The position numbers were made by a program, and so were the translations under genes. Positions 47,541 through 60,000 of a stretch of 64,000 nt of DNA are shown here, one piece after another. The DNA is from Berberis thunbergii (Eukaryota > Streptophyta > Magnoliopsida > Ranunculales > Berberidaceae), in assembly GCA_003290165.1 (NCBI GenBank), contig QNQO01010667.1, positions 62,001 to 126,000 of the forward strand, written 5' to 3'. A model generated the notes under the pieces. That model was not told the origin of the DNA. It worked only from the letters and a program-made list of their open reading frames with translations, and ran no database searches. Each line of letters starts with the position of its first letter. The stretch's first letter is position 1.

Positions 47541-48060
47541 CTCTCAACAACAGGACCAGAAAGTTTGTAGTAATCAGGAAAGCCTTGTAGCCTGGCATTT
47601 TCACGGGGAGTGAGAACTCTGTCTTGCTCAGGATGCAGAAGAGTCTGACAAACAAATTTGATATTATAATGAGATTGCATGCAATCTTCAGAGTAGATAT
47701 ATTAAAAATAAGTCTAGCATATAAGGTCTAACCTGATTATGGGGTTGAGGTCTAGTAACTACAGTTCCAACAGTCTCATCCCACCACAGGCGGCCAAATG
47801 GCCTTAAAAATATATAAGAGTTCAACAAAACTAAAAGTTAGTAAACTTTAATTATAATATATAAAATCATACAGGTCACTCGAAAACACTTACTTCTTTG
47901 ATTTACATTCCAGGACATTGCATAATCAGGTATCTATATAAATTCAAACATTAGTATTTTACATTCCAGGAAAAAAAAACTGGCAAACTTAAAAAGCATT
48001 ACCAATTGTTTTCCAGAAGGCAGCAATACTCTCTCAACATTTTTATCCCACTGCCACACC
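47541..48060 (-). pseudogene. Chromomethylase (CMT-type DNA methyltransferase) fragment
   Basis: Four minus-strand exon pieces appear in CMT order. 48060-48003 reads VWQWDKNVERVLLPSGKQL (donor GTAATG). 47933-47894 reads IPDYAMSWNVNQR (donor GTAAGT). 47803-47733 reads [20 protein letters not shown]. 47644-47541 reads [20 protein letters not shown] then [14 protein letters not shown] (donor GTAACT). These correspond to the C-terminal half of the catalytic domain before the final VGNAVAVP motif, which is not found. The third exon joins out of frame with the second, so the copy is broken. The upstream chromodomain, BAH domain and catalytic Pro-Cys motif are absent. Introns are retained, so genomic DNA was captured. 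In plants CMTs methylate CHG sites and silence transposons. Confidence 0.85.
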
Positions 48061-48239
48061 TAATCTCATGTTTTTCATCTTTCCACACACAATGTCGTAG
48101 ACATATAATACGGTTTGCGCAATGTCGACTGTAAAATAATATTCATTCATAAGCTTTATAATGATTGATTTCAAGTATAAACAATATTGTGTGTGTATCA
48201 TTGAAAAAACAAGAATGAATGAAAAAATCTAACCTGTAT

Positions 48240-48630
48240 TTCTGGCAACAAACCGGAGGTATTGCAAACAAGAATGGCAGCAATGGCACCAAATGCGTGG
48301 AAGAATTTATCTACTTGACTTCCTTTGATTTTGTAATCCCGGCTACTATTTGTGTTGGAATTTCTTGCAAAAATCATGTCATCATTCCACTCACTCAGTT
48401 ATGCACATTCCAGTTCCAATATGAAGAGAGAATGTGGTGTTCAAAGACTAAAAACTAAGACGTAAAAATACTGCAAAAAAAGTAAACAATAGCAGATTTT
48501 GGGACTTACTGCAAGGGATGATCTGCTGATGATTTGAGGTACGCACTGCTGCTGCTGCTGCTGCGAGGGAATCACTGTTGTTCTGTGAGGGACGCACTAA
48601 TGCGAGCTTGCTGCTGGTCGCAAACTAGAG
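48240..48630. repeat. Direct duplication, copy 1
   Basis: About 385 bp (from AAACCGGAGGTATTGCAAAC to GCTTGCTGCTGGTCGCAAAC) recurs at 50933-51345, with small indels in a GCTGCTGCT/GAGGGAATCACTG stretch. On the minus strand the shared segment encodes a Gln/Ser-rich run. Confidence 0.9.
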
Positions 48631-50072
48631 TGCGCTCTGTTTCACTGCAGAGTACCCACTGCAGATGTAGGGCAGCATTATATTAGGGGGACCAGTAGAT
48701 GTTGCGATGTCGTCTTGCATAAGAAATTTGGTGGTGTATCCTAGGTGTTTCTATCATCAATAATGGAGGACTGTAAGGATAGAAATGCCAAGCTTTCGGA
48801 AGGGCTTTTGATAGACTACTATGGGAATAGCGTTGTACTTAATATATTGGGTTTTATGGTTCCAAAGGACCAAAAAAATCTTTAATAATCCCAAATTGGA
48901 GACAGGGTAAATAATGATGCCAGTCCTTTGGCATTGTCAGTGTTCCCTAAAATCATAGAAGGGTAGGGGTTAGATTAGTTGCTTATCTATTGAAGTGAAT
49001 TTGTGATGTAGCTAATCATAGGAATCATTCGTCGGTGCTCTACAATGAAAAAACACAATGTAATTGGTATTTGGTAATCTCATTCTCAATGACAGTATTT
49101 CAGCATATTTTTGCCACTCCTCCCACCTTTTACACAATATGAATACAAATGCTTCATTTTCTGATATTAAAAAAAATTATATATATATATATATATTAGG
49201 TAATCTCCTTTTTAAGTTAAAAGAAATGACTTAGGGACATAGTGAATATGAAAGAAAGAAGGAAGCTCCAACTATAACACTTGCTCTTTCCATGTTGTAA
49301 TATATAACAAAATAATAAGTATCTCTTTTTATCATACATTGTCATAGTTCTATTTAGTTGTCATATCCATGTCATGTCCATATCCCATGTCAGTTCTATT
49401 TAGTAAATGGCCTATCCTTACCAGTGAAACCCGTACCCTCATGTGCTTCTCCAAAACAAGATTCAGCTGAATAAAGAAGTAAACATCTACATATTCACAA
49501 TAAATTCTCAAAACAAAGGAAAAAATAGCTACACTATATTAGTCTTACTTGTTTAAGTATTCCCAAGTAAAAGCTCAACTAGTGTCTTAACAGCTTTAAC
49601 CTGATAATTCAGCCCTTTCAACTCATTGCCTTCTGGATTGGTTTTCAAAGTTTAAAAACTTTATCTGCAAATTTGGATGGGGTAGCATCCTGTTTAAAGG
49701 ACAAAAACTTCCAAATAAATACAAAATTTTACCAAACACCCATAATTCAAATTGAGAAGTTTAACACCAAACCTGCCCAATTTCCAAGTTGAGGCCAACA
49801 AAACCCCCCAAAGCAGCAACTGTCACACACAAATGCTCTAGCCCAGCCCGCACTCCCACTGCCACACTAAGCAGCACACCCTGCAGTACCCAGGCAGGAT
49901 GTTGACGTCTGGCTGCAACTTGCATCGCAGCAACAAGCCATCAGCCAACAAACACCGCCTCGCCCTGTTCGCGACACCACGACTGTCCCTGCAGTCGTTC
50001 CTTGCAGCTATTCCGGGGTCTGTCTCGACCCTGCAGTTGTTCCTCGCAGCTGTTCCAGGGTATGTCAAACTA
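48631..50072. other. Non-genic stretch
   Basis: It contains an (AT)n microsatellite at 49178-49196 and otherwise unremarkable DNA. 49838-50072 is locally CAG/GCA-rich and more GC-rich. No gene is recognised. Confidence 0.4.
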
Positions 50073-50775
50073 TCAGGGTATGACAGAGTAGGTAAATTTA
50101 TACTCAGACTCAATATGTGCAGCTATCAGATTCTGCGAAACAAGACTCACACAGGAGAAACTATTGCACAGTTCAGTTTCGACCAGGGTTGTCCCACGTG
50201 CCTCTCCTGTCTTCGTGTCACAAATACAGTCCTCATATACAGACTTCAGTGCTGCAATATCCACCAGATTTTCTGAAGGAAGACCCTTCCTTGCCTGTTC
50301 CATCTCATTGTTACCAAGAGAATCATCAAAAAAAGATCTCTCCTCTTTTTGCCAGATAATGCATCCAACAGTTCTGTTATAGATATGAAGAAAAAAAACA
50401 TTCTACTCAATAACACTAGAAAAAATTACATAATATCTACAAAACAGGTCATAGAAAAATGCATATATAGGTGTGAAGCTTTTAAGAAGCCATGGAAGAT
50501 TGATGAATTACCTCTGTCGCCTTTCACAGCTTTTGGGTCTTTCTTTTCCTTTGTAACGCCAAAAACATCGAAGCATAGGTCTTTCATTGATGTTGAGACC
50601 TATAATTGTAGTTCAAATAACAATATCAATGAAATTGAAAAGAAAAAAAAATTAGATTACAAGACAGAAAGAATAAGAATATCATCGTAATAATTTGATG
50701 CTTGTCTTACACTTTTTAATTCAGATTCTGATGTGCCACAGAGCTCGATCAACTTCAACTTATCTATTTTAAGCT
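50073..50775 (-). pseudogene. Unrecognised multi-exon gene fragment
   Basis: Minus-strand coding-like pieces are bounded by plausible splice sites: about 50773-50712 (LKIDKLKLIELCGTSESELK), 50602-50513 (STSMKDLCFDVFGVTKEKKD, donor GTAATTC) and 50303-50150 (KGLPSENLVDIAALKSVYED). They lie on the same strand as the CMT and SEUSS-like fragments. I cannot name the gene. Confidence 0.4.
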
Positions 50776-50932
50776 GTGAACAAAATAGATTGCATCACAT
50801 AACCTAACAAAAAAGAGAGGGAAAAACTGATTGGGAAAAAACTAAACACAAACAGGACTAAAAACACTGGAAGAGAAATTGGAACTGCAAAATGGCTTCT
50901 AGGAGTTGATCTAGCATATAAGGTCTAGCATA

Positions 50933-51345
50933 CAAACCGGAGGTATTGCAAACAAGAATGGTAGCAATGGCACCAAATGCGTGGAAGAATTTATCTACTT
51001 GACTTTGATTTTGTAATCCCGGCTACTATTTGTGTTGGACTTTCCTGCAAAAATCATGTCATCACTCCACTCACTCAGTTATGCACATTCCAGTTCCAAT
51101 ATGAAGAGAGAATGTGGTGTTCAAAGACTAAAAACTAAGACGTAAAAATACTGCAAAAAAAAGAGTAAACAATAGCAAATTTTGGGACTTACTGCAAGGG
51201 ACGATCTGCTGATGATGCGAGGTACGCACTGCTGCAAGGGAATCACTGCTGCTGCTGTGAGGGAATCACTGCTGCTACTACGAGGGATGGACTGCTGCTC
51301 TGCGAGGGACGCACTGATGCGAGCTTGCTGCTGGTCGCAAACCAT
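50933..51345. repeat. Direct duplication, copy 2
   Basis: This is the partner of 48240-48630. Its right edge abuts the truncated SEUSS-like fragment, so one duplication boundary coincides with the break in that gene. Confidence 0.9.
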
Positions 51346-51364
51346 ATTCTAGCATAAACACTCT

Positions 51365-53890
51365 CCTGAACCGCCTTTCCATATTCTAGCATCATTACTC
51401 CAGAAGGAAATCGGCACTCACGTGGCATATCAAGAAACAAAAGATCATCAACAATGCCACTGTCACATTTGACTTTATTAAGCCTGGGAAGTACTTCAAA
51501 AGTAGCCTCTGTCCAAAGATAAACAAAATGTATCATGCAAGCACAAGTATGTAAGGGTAAGATCACAAAATCTTTGTACACAACAATAGTGTAGATACAC
51601 AAGGACAAGATCACAAAAACACTCTTCCCACACCCATCACCCTAAGTTCACAAGCACTATCATGGGGCACTAGTGTCTAAGCATCTTTGGAACACAGCCA
51701 AATTATGTATTAAAGGGTCTTTTGAATGAACAGTTATGCATCTTCCAACATTCAAATTTTTTCTTAACAGGAAATAGCCAAATTCCCCGACAACCATACT
51801 GATATGATCTGCAATATGGATCTCCAAAATTCAGTTCCACATACAGATAATCAAAGAGCTAAATCAAGGTTCAACAGAGTTATGGTCACAGCAGATCAAT
51901 GCACACTACAAACACAAGATATATAGGTAGCAAAAGAATGGATTCTTATTGAATGAATGTATAGGCTAATTTGAGATGCCAAATCTCCTTAGAGTAGAGC
52001 TCAATGTACAACAAAATTCAGTAAGTAAAAAGGTCCCTAATTGCTCCTACTATTCTTACATTTATAGTAGTATCTAAGATGGAGAAAACTAACCGAATTT
52101 ATAAGACTTGACAGACTACAGAACCTCTAGACATACTCCCCCCTAGCAAAGCACTAACTGACAGACTTCACCATTTACTAACAGCGCAACTAACTGCACC
52201 CTTCACTGACAGAGCAATCAACAAATTGCTCCCCCATTCACTGTTTTGTTTCTCTATGCCTTTTCCTTGTACAAGTAAATCTGATTGGGGCCTATCACAT
52301 ACTTGTGGTATGTTGTTATTCTTCCAATGCTACACAAATTTCAAACTTCAAAGCATATAGTTGCGAGTAATGGAAATGATAATAGTAGATTCACCTGCCA
52401 AGTCATTCCCAATGCCACGAATGTGAACAACCTTCCATTATAATATAGGAAAACAACTAGGACAATATATGATGAGGTGCAAAACAACTATTCCAAAATT
52501 TTGTACTTGCATCCTTGCTCACTATCTTTTGTATGGCAGAATTCGGATTAGTAGAAAAATAATACCTTGTGGAATTTCAAAAATAAGAAATTAAATCCTT
52601 ACCAAAACCCCTTCCTGATTTAGAGCCGCAAATGTCACATTGCCATGCTTCCTGAAACATAACAAAAAGACAGAGAATGTTCCCTGAACAACTAAAATGT
52701 CTTCACATTTTACAAACCAGCAAGAAAAAAAAGAAAACTGAACCAAAAATAATATATATATATATTCCAAGCAGCTTATTTCCAACCATTTGAGAAACAT
52801 TTAGAAAATAACTGGTTAATTGCATTTGAGAAACAGTATTTCAAACAACTATCTTGCATGAGTCCTAAGAAATTCACTATTAAATTAGGAGAAAAGTTAG
52901 GATAGTTTCTTATTCCAAAAAATCAATAAAACGTTTCTGAACAAACTTAAAAAAAAGAAAAGGCATAAATCTATCACACAGGCTATAAATAGCGAATGAA
53001 ATAGTAGCTTACAGAAGGACGATGACGTTGATGATATAAATACTGCATCAACCGCCGAGCACATACACCGTTATGATAGGATTGCTTTACTGTAGATGCC
53101 GGTTGAATTCCCTGTTGCTGCACTTGCTGTCTCAGTTGTTGCTGTTGTTGCTGCTGCTGCAATTGATGTTGCAACTGGGCCCGTTGCATTAGTGGCAAAG
53201 ATTGCATGAAATGCTGCGGCTGTTGATGTCGTTGTAGGAGTCTCTGCTGTTGAATTAAGGCTTGCATTTGCGGATTGTGTCCCTGTAATTGACCAGAGTC
53301 TGATCTATGGAGCAACTGTTGGATAACCTGATGCTGCAAAACATCTTCTTGCCTGATGTCTAGTCTAGGTTTCTTCTGCATCTCTGATAAATAGCTTGCC
53401 TCCTTACTTAAGGAGCTGGACAGAGGAATATGGCATGTTCGTGATGTTGGCTGAGATGTAGCAGAAGTCCCTTGCTGCCTCTGTTGCATTTGCTGAGGGC
53501 TATTGGCTTGATGAGATCTCTGCTGCACTGTAGATGATCCGTCAATAACTGATGAACCCGAAATGGTTATATTATTAGAAGTAAACGACATTGGAGATGC
53601 TGGTAACCGCACGTAAGACTTTGTGTTGATACTTGCACTTCTCTGCAAGTGAGGACCCCCTGAAAGTGCCGAGTTAGCGTCCGTAACCAATGAACTTGCC
53701 CCCACGCTTGGACCAGAATTTGCAGTACTGTTCAAAACTGTCCGGTTCATATCCCCAGAAACTGGCCCAAAATTTGAACACCCCGTCCTCGTAACAGAAT
53801 TTGAGGAATTTCCAAATGATGAACTCAAGTGAGAGCTCAGCTATACTTGTGACTGACCATCTCCTTGAAACAAGATACCTGAGCTTCAAT
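51365..53890 (-). pseudogene. SEUSS-like (SLK-type) transcriptional co-regulator, truncated
   Basis: Exon 1 (53890-53013, donor GTAAGC) encodes the N-terminal Ser/Asn- and Gln-rich region. It has GILFQGDGQSQV followed by an in-frame TAG, then HLSSSFGNSSNS, GPSVGASSLVTDANSALSGG, PHLQRSASINTKSYVRLPAS, a poly-Q run and VCARRLMQYLYHQRHRPS. 52651-52603 encodes EAWQCDICGSKSGRGF. 51508-51365 encodes EATFEVLPRLNKVKCDSGIV, then LLFLDMPRECRFPSGVMMLE and YGKAVQESVY. Plant SEUSS and SLK proteins are LIM-binding-domain co-repressors partnering LEUNIG. The exons for the start of the LIM-binding domain, expected between 53013 and 52651, are missing, and everything after SVY is lost. The early stop plus deletions make it a pseudogene. 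The phrasing is closest to SLK2. Confidence 0.87.
51800..52297 (-). mobile_element. Solo copia-type LTR inside the SEUSS-like remnant
   Basis: The perfect 5-bp duplication CATAC (51795-51799 and 52298-52302) flanks a 498-bp segment. On the minus strand it runs TGATAGGCCCCAATCAG ... GCAGATCATATCA, TG...CA ends. It has the T-rich, TCTGT/AGTTAGT-rich composition of plant copia LTRs. It lies in the intron between the CDICGSKS and ATFEVLPR exons. Confidence 0.72.
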
Positions 53891-55137
53891 AGTTCCAGTC
53901 CCTGTCTCGCAAGAAAAACAAAAAAACAATGCATCGCAAAAAAGTAAGAATTTAACTTAGTATAGCAATAATGCATACAACTACAACTCTACAAGTAATA
54001 TGTACACTACAAGTAATCCTTACTATAAGACTGAAATGTAGAACCTATAAATGGCATCAACCATGTGTTATCGTTACTAAAAACATTGCACAGTGAATGG
54101 TCCTATTACACAGACCCTGAATATTCTATCTAAAATACATATCTAAATCCACATTAACAGTGCAAGTTGCTTGGTACAGATTGATAAAATGTGTGTCATT
54201 TGCAGATTACACATGGGTTAGATGGCCACCACATGTAATTGAAGAGAACAAAAGAACAAAAATAACATTTCAAATATCACTCTGCAAGTCAATATAGATA
54301 CATAAAGAATTCACAATATAAACGGATGCTGATAAACAAAATAAACATGATAAATTATGAGATTTACGCGGTGCTTAATACGTCTGGGTGTAGGTTATAC
54401 TCCCTTGGCACTGCTGTTCTTTGAAGTTCCAGGGAGAACTTTCATACTGCTGCTTCAGTCGGCATTGCCACGTGTGTCATCGTGACTAAGACTCCTCCTC
54501 CATTGTGTCCTTCTTGGATGCACATTATCTGTAGCATGAGAGGGAGAGATAATGAAATTGAATCTCTGAAACTGAAACACCCACAAACTACATGAGAATA
54601 TCAAATGATGGCATAGCATGGCATGGCAGAGAGAATGTCTCTCCCCCTTCCCTGCATTCTGTAGATAGGTTCATGATTGTGTACTTAAAAGATGACCAAG
54701 TGTGAGTCCTTTTGTTTGAGTTGGGGTACAACAACCATTGACAGCCATGCAGACAATTTAGATGAAGTCATTAAGGTACATTAATGGACATTTTGGATAG
54801 AATTGCACTAGACATTTTACGATTGTGTACTATACATGTTTTTGATCAGTGGAAACATGAATTCACATTCATTGAGATAATTGAAGAGAACAAAAGAACA
54901 AAATAGATATAATACTTGAACTAGGTTAGATGGCCACCACATGTAAGGAGAATACCTCAACCACAGCTCAAAACCAGTGTGCTAACCGCACACGCTGAAA
55001 CCCGCTGCGGCCAGAAACAGCACGTACAACAATAAACATTAAAAGAAAACATCATAATAAAAAAGTAAACATAAATAAACATTAAAAAGTAAATATAGTC
55101 AGAAAATTCACCATTAGACTCTTGGTTTTTGTAACTA
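53891..55137. other. Non-genic stretch
   Basis: No recognisable coding sequence. It may contain the upstream untranslated part of the SEUSS-like fragment. It separates that fragment from the TNPA-like gene. Confidence 0.4.
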
Positions 55138-56777
55138 TCAATCATCAAGTTCCACATGAGTTCTACACCATATGAAGAAATCACCAACGTCCAAATCCCC
55201 CATCTTGTCTCCTTTTGGATCACTTTTGTAAAGTGTCACCTCAGTCTTGTATTTGAAGCATAAGGAAAGTCTGATCTCTGTTGCAGGGTTCAATGATCCA
55301 TGACAAGCGCAAGAGAATTGATGAATAGGATTTACAACCTCTAATGCTATCGCAATGACATTCCTTTCCCAATCACAAACTTTGTATCTCCTTGACACTG
55401 AAGGAACATGATTGCTTGGAGAAGGAAACCTCGCAACACCTTGAGAAGATGATGGTAATGGAGATGGTGGTAATGGAGATGGAGGTAATGAAGATGGTGG
55501 TAATGGAAATGGAGGTAATGGATTATCTGGTTGCCTTGTAGATTGTGCACCGGATGACGGTGTATCTTCAATTCTTTGAACAACTCCTTGTATTCCCTCA
55601 CTTGTTGATGGTCTTACATAAGTTCCACTTTCAAGTCTCTCTCGTATCCATCTAACATTTTCTTCCAATCTATCATATTTTTCACTACATTTTTTTACTT
55701 CCAATGTTTTTTCCAAAAGCAATGAACGAACGGGAAGTGCAGCATCATACTTCCTTTTAGAGACAGTGGTTCCAACACAACGAGTACGTCCCATCGCTTC
55801 TTGGCCAAACACTTGGCTTAGAGGATCATCATCAATAGTGAAGTCAATGTTACCCTGAGTTGAAGATTCTTGCAATGCAACTTTTTTTGCTTTAACTTGT
55901 TCCTTCAAAAGAATGAAAAAATAAAATAAATCAGGACACAAATAATATTCAAACAACTACAAAGTAAATTAAGAATTGGGTATAAAAGACATCATTGGGC
56001 ACATACCATATATTGTTCAGAACCATTCGTAGGTTTTCCATCCTCTCCCGTGTGACAAGCAATCCATATGTCAGTGCGTGTGACTGGTTCCCCATCAGGG
56101 TTCTTCTCAACCTATATACTTGAAAGATTAGTCTCAGCCTATAAAGTTAAATGGTATATAATATTGTACTAGTAGCTAGAAACTCAATTACCATTTCATA
56201 CTCTACTTCTGCAGCACTCTTTTGGCCTCCCCCCATACATACTTTGAAGCCTTTTTGTTTTTTGCATTTTGGTCTCTAATTGCCTTCGCTTCAGGGGTGC
56301 TCTCATAGCGAACAAACTCCTTCCAATCCTCCTCTCTTACACCATTTGGAACATGCTTATCCAAATAATTCTTCCTAAGATGTGCCTTGAACCTTCTATA
56401 ATATTCAGGCATTTTCAAATGCACACTCTTTTTCACATAATTTGGGATGTCGTATTCACGCTACAAATAAGCCATTGAGATATAAGTTGAAAATAAAATA
56501 AGACATTATGAAAATCAATGATGTAAAATCTCACCTTGAGGCCATTCCACACATCCTCTTGGTAGTTGTCAGTAACATGGTGCCAACCCTTGAATTTGAT
56601 GGGCACAAGGGTTTCAACAAGCTTTCCAATGTTTTTATTGAAATTTCTAGCACCAGGTCCAACAGCTAAACCGTGGAAGTTGAACTGTATGGTCTGTTTA
56701 ACTTCAATGTCATCATTTGTAGATCTAGTGACATCAATGGTGGAAAGATTTCCGCGAGTACTATCCATCTCTATCAA
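55138..56777 (-). pseudogene. CACTA TNPA-like gene (Transposase_24 family), frameshifted
   Basis: The minus-strand exons are as follows. 56777-56536 reads GLAVGPGARNFNKNIGKLVE then HHVTDNYQEDVWNGLK (donor GTGAGA). 56460-56187 reads REYDIPNYVKKSVHLKMPEY and EEDWKEFVRYESTPEAKAIR. 56107-56008 reads VEKNPDGEPVTRTDIWIACH (donor GTATGT). 55905-55138 reads PLSQVFGQEAMGRTRCVG, then a Pro-rich PLPPSPLPPS repeat, ending HVELDD and stop. This matches the plant transposase PF03004 (Ptta/En/Spm) family, the subterminal-repeat-binding second gene of CACTA elements. In exon 2 a one-base loss in a G run (near 56222) shifts frame before GGQKSAAEVEYEM, so the copy is probably inactive. It lies immediately downstream of the tnp2 gene on the same strand, the usual CACTA layout. 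Confidence 0.85.
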
Positions 56778-57048
56778 TGATATTATAGATATTAACCATT
56801 AGCAAACAAAAAGAAATAAGAATCAACTATATACACCACATTTATAGATAATTTCCTTCCACAACATATCACCACAAATAGATTTCTATAAAGCATTGGA
56901 AAAGCCAATCTGAATACATAGCTACAAAGCTTCCCTTTCCCAACTCAAAAGTCTAAATAAGAAACAAAGACAAAATATTTGGTCTCGACCAAAGAGGATG
57001 ACTAAAATAGCATTAGAAATGCATCAAAATATATTGTAGCATAGTCAA

Positions 57049-60000
57049 TTAAAATTCCAGTAAGCTCTTCAGGTAGGGGTTGTCTTTCAAGATGCTTTGA
57101 TACACAGTGGGAATTTCCTTTTTATTGACATTAGTGTTCAAGCCTCTTTGAGTATGTAGAACTACATGCCACCCGCCATTTGATTGATCTTTCGAATAAA
57201 ATACTCCACTTGCTTCTTGAGCTAAAATGAATGGATCCTCTTCCACCTTTCTTTTGTCTTTTAGCTTCGACAAGTTTACCATCTCATGGTTCCAAATTGG
57301 GTCCACCTTATATGCATTTTTCTTATCTTCCACTTTGACCCAATCACAATAGAAGACAGTTTCTTTGAAATCAATGTAGTCTAGCACCAGTATGTTTCTA
57401 ACAACTCCATACCATTTGACTAGTTGGTCCTTTGGCCTCTTATCTTTCTTACTAGCAACAAAATGAGCAATGGCATCCATGGAGACACCACTATCTTGTG
57501 TCACCAAACATTCATCCAAAGAACTTGTCGTAAATGTAAAACCATTTACACAATATTTTGGTTATCGAGTTGCCAAAAATTTTGGACCATTGGCTAACCT
57601 CCAAAGTGTGGTATTTGTTTCCCCAGCCTTCTCCAACTACATTGTAAAACAAATAATCTTAGAACTGAAATCTGAAAATAAAAAAAAATTATATATGTAT
57701 ATATATATGAATAAATACACATTATAATATCTCTCATCACACAACCAAGGAATAAAATCTGTAGCTTTTTCAACATTTTTCCTTGACCCTTTTTTTTACT
57801 TTGTGTAGCAAACTGCATGCAATATTCATTGTATTTTCTGCACAAGTTACCATATTATCATAATTCTATATTTCTAGTTATAAAAAAAGACTAAAATATT
57901 ATATATCTTACTCTTCCCAATCACTCGAATCAGCAAGTGCATTGAAAACCCATCTTCGAGCTTGTTAAAATTGTACATTATTTAGAATATAGTTTTTTCC
58001 TTTATCCAATGGCTTTTCATCGGCATACTCATCATCTACATCAAGCCACTCCTCTTGACTGTGTCTGTGAGTTCCGAACCGTGGCTTTCTCATATACTCC
58101 ATGCAGTATGTAACAGATTCATCTACAAAGTATGATTCTGCTATTGATCCTTCTATGTATCTGAAATTTTTAGCATAGTCTTTGTATCGTTTCATTAACC
58201 TATCAATCATAAATAAAATGATAAATTAGTATATAATATAATAAGATAACGTGATGACGTGCACTAAAATTAGAAAATTTATTTACCGCTCAAAGGGATA
58301 CATCCATCGATATCGAATTGGACCACCAAACATCGCTTCCTCGGTTAGATGAGCCATGCAATGCACACTTATAACAAAGAATGAAGGCGGAAGCTCCTTT
58401 TCAAGGACACACATTGCCTCAATCACACCTTTGTGTGCCAACTGAAGATCTGTTTTGTTGATCACTTTAGCACATAAGATATTAAAGAATATGCTAATTC
58501 TTTGAATAGCAATTCTTAAATCTTTATCCTTCTTGTCACGAAAAACATGTCTAAGCAAAACTGTAAGTAAATGTTGCATAATGACATGGTAATCATGTGA
58601 CTTTAGTCCTCTTAGCTCCAGGGGATTGCCAAGTATGCAATTACTCAACTTGGATGAAAATCCACTCGGCAATTTCAACTCTTTTAGTGTATTCATAAAT
58701 ATTTTTTTTTTCTTTCTTGGTCAAGGCAAATGATGCTTTTGGCATTGAAGTTTTTCCCGTTTCATTGTCATGGCTCAACCAATATCTCTTATGAGTTCCC
58801 ATGTCTTCCATATCTTTTCGAGCATTCTCACCATCCTTTGTTTTCTTAGAGACATTCAACAATATGTTCAATAAGTGTTCAATGACATTCTTTTCAGTAT
58901 GCATCACATCAATATTATGTCGTAGCTCAACAAACTTCCAGTACGGCAAATCAAATAAAATGGACCTTCTAGACCACGGTGGCGCAATGTTATTGGTTGG
59001 TTCATCATTGACGTTATCATTATCAACCATATTCTTGCGCTTTTGCCCACTAACCCTACTTTGTGTAGAACTACCTTCCAAAATTTCCACTATCCTTCGT
59101 TCAACTTCTTCGCCAGATAACCATTGTGGAGCACGACGATGTTCAACATCTTTGTTGAATCCCTTGTCATCTCTAAACTTGTGTTTTGTAGGTAAAAAAC
59201 GTCGATGGCCTTTATAGCATATCTTCCGACTGTTTGAAAGACGTTCAGATTCTACATCATCAACACAAATAGGGCATGCATTATAACCATGAACATTACA
59301 ACCAGCTAGAGTCCCATAAGCAAGAAAGTCATGGATACCCCAAAACAACATTACTTTCAACCGGAAATTGCTTTTAGTACACACATCCCAAGTTGAAACA
59401 CCATCTACCCACAATTCCTTCAACTCTTCTACTAATGGCTCCAGGTAAACATCAATATTCTTTTCGGGTGCTTTTGGCCCTGATATTAACAAGGTTAACA
59501 AACAAAACTCCTTTTTCATGCATAAAGAAGGTGGAAAATTCAAAGGTGCTATTATTACTGGTCAACAACTATAAGCATTACTTAGATTTCCACGTGGGTT
59601 AAAACCATCAGTCGATATTGCAAGTCTCAAATTCCTACTATCAGAGGCAAACTCTGGCCATCTCATATTTGTTAAAGTCCATTGTGCTGAATCACATGGA
59701 TGTCTCATCAAATTCCCATCTGAACAAGCATCCTTGTGCCAAGTCATTGCTTCACCAATCCACGGTATGCTAAAAAATCTTTTCAACCTTGGAATCAATG
59801 GAAAATACTTTACAACCTTTTTAACTTCTTTCCTGTATACCTTGCAGGAGTCGTTGTCATCGACATCCACACAAACCTTATACCTACGCTCCCCACATTT
59901 TGGACAACCAACCAGACCCTCATAGTCTTCCAATAGAGTATGCATCCATTGGCACATGCATGTATTGTCTTACATTCCATCCCCATATCTTTAATTGTGG

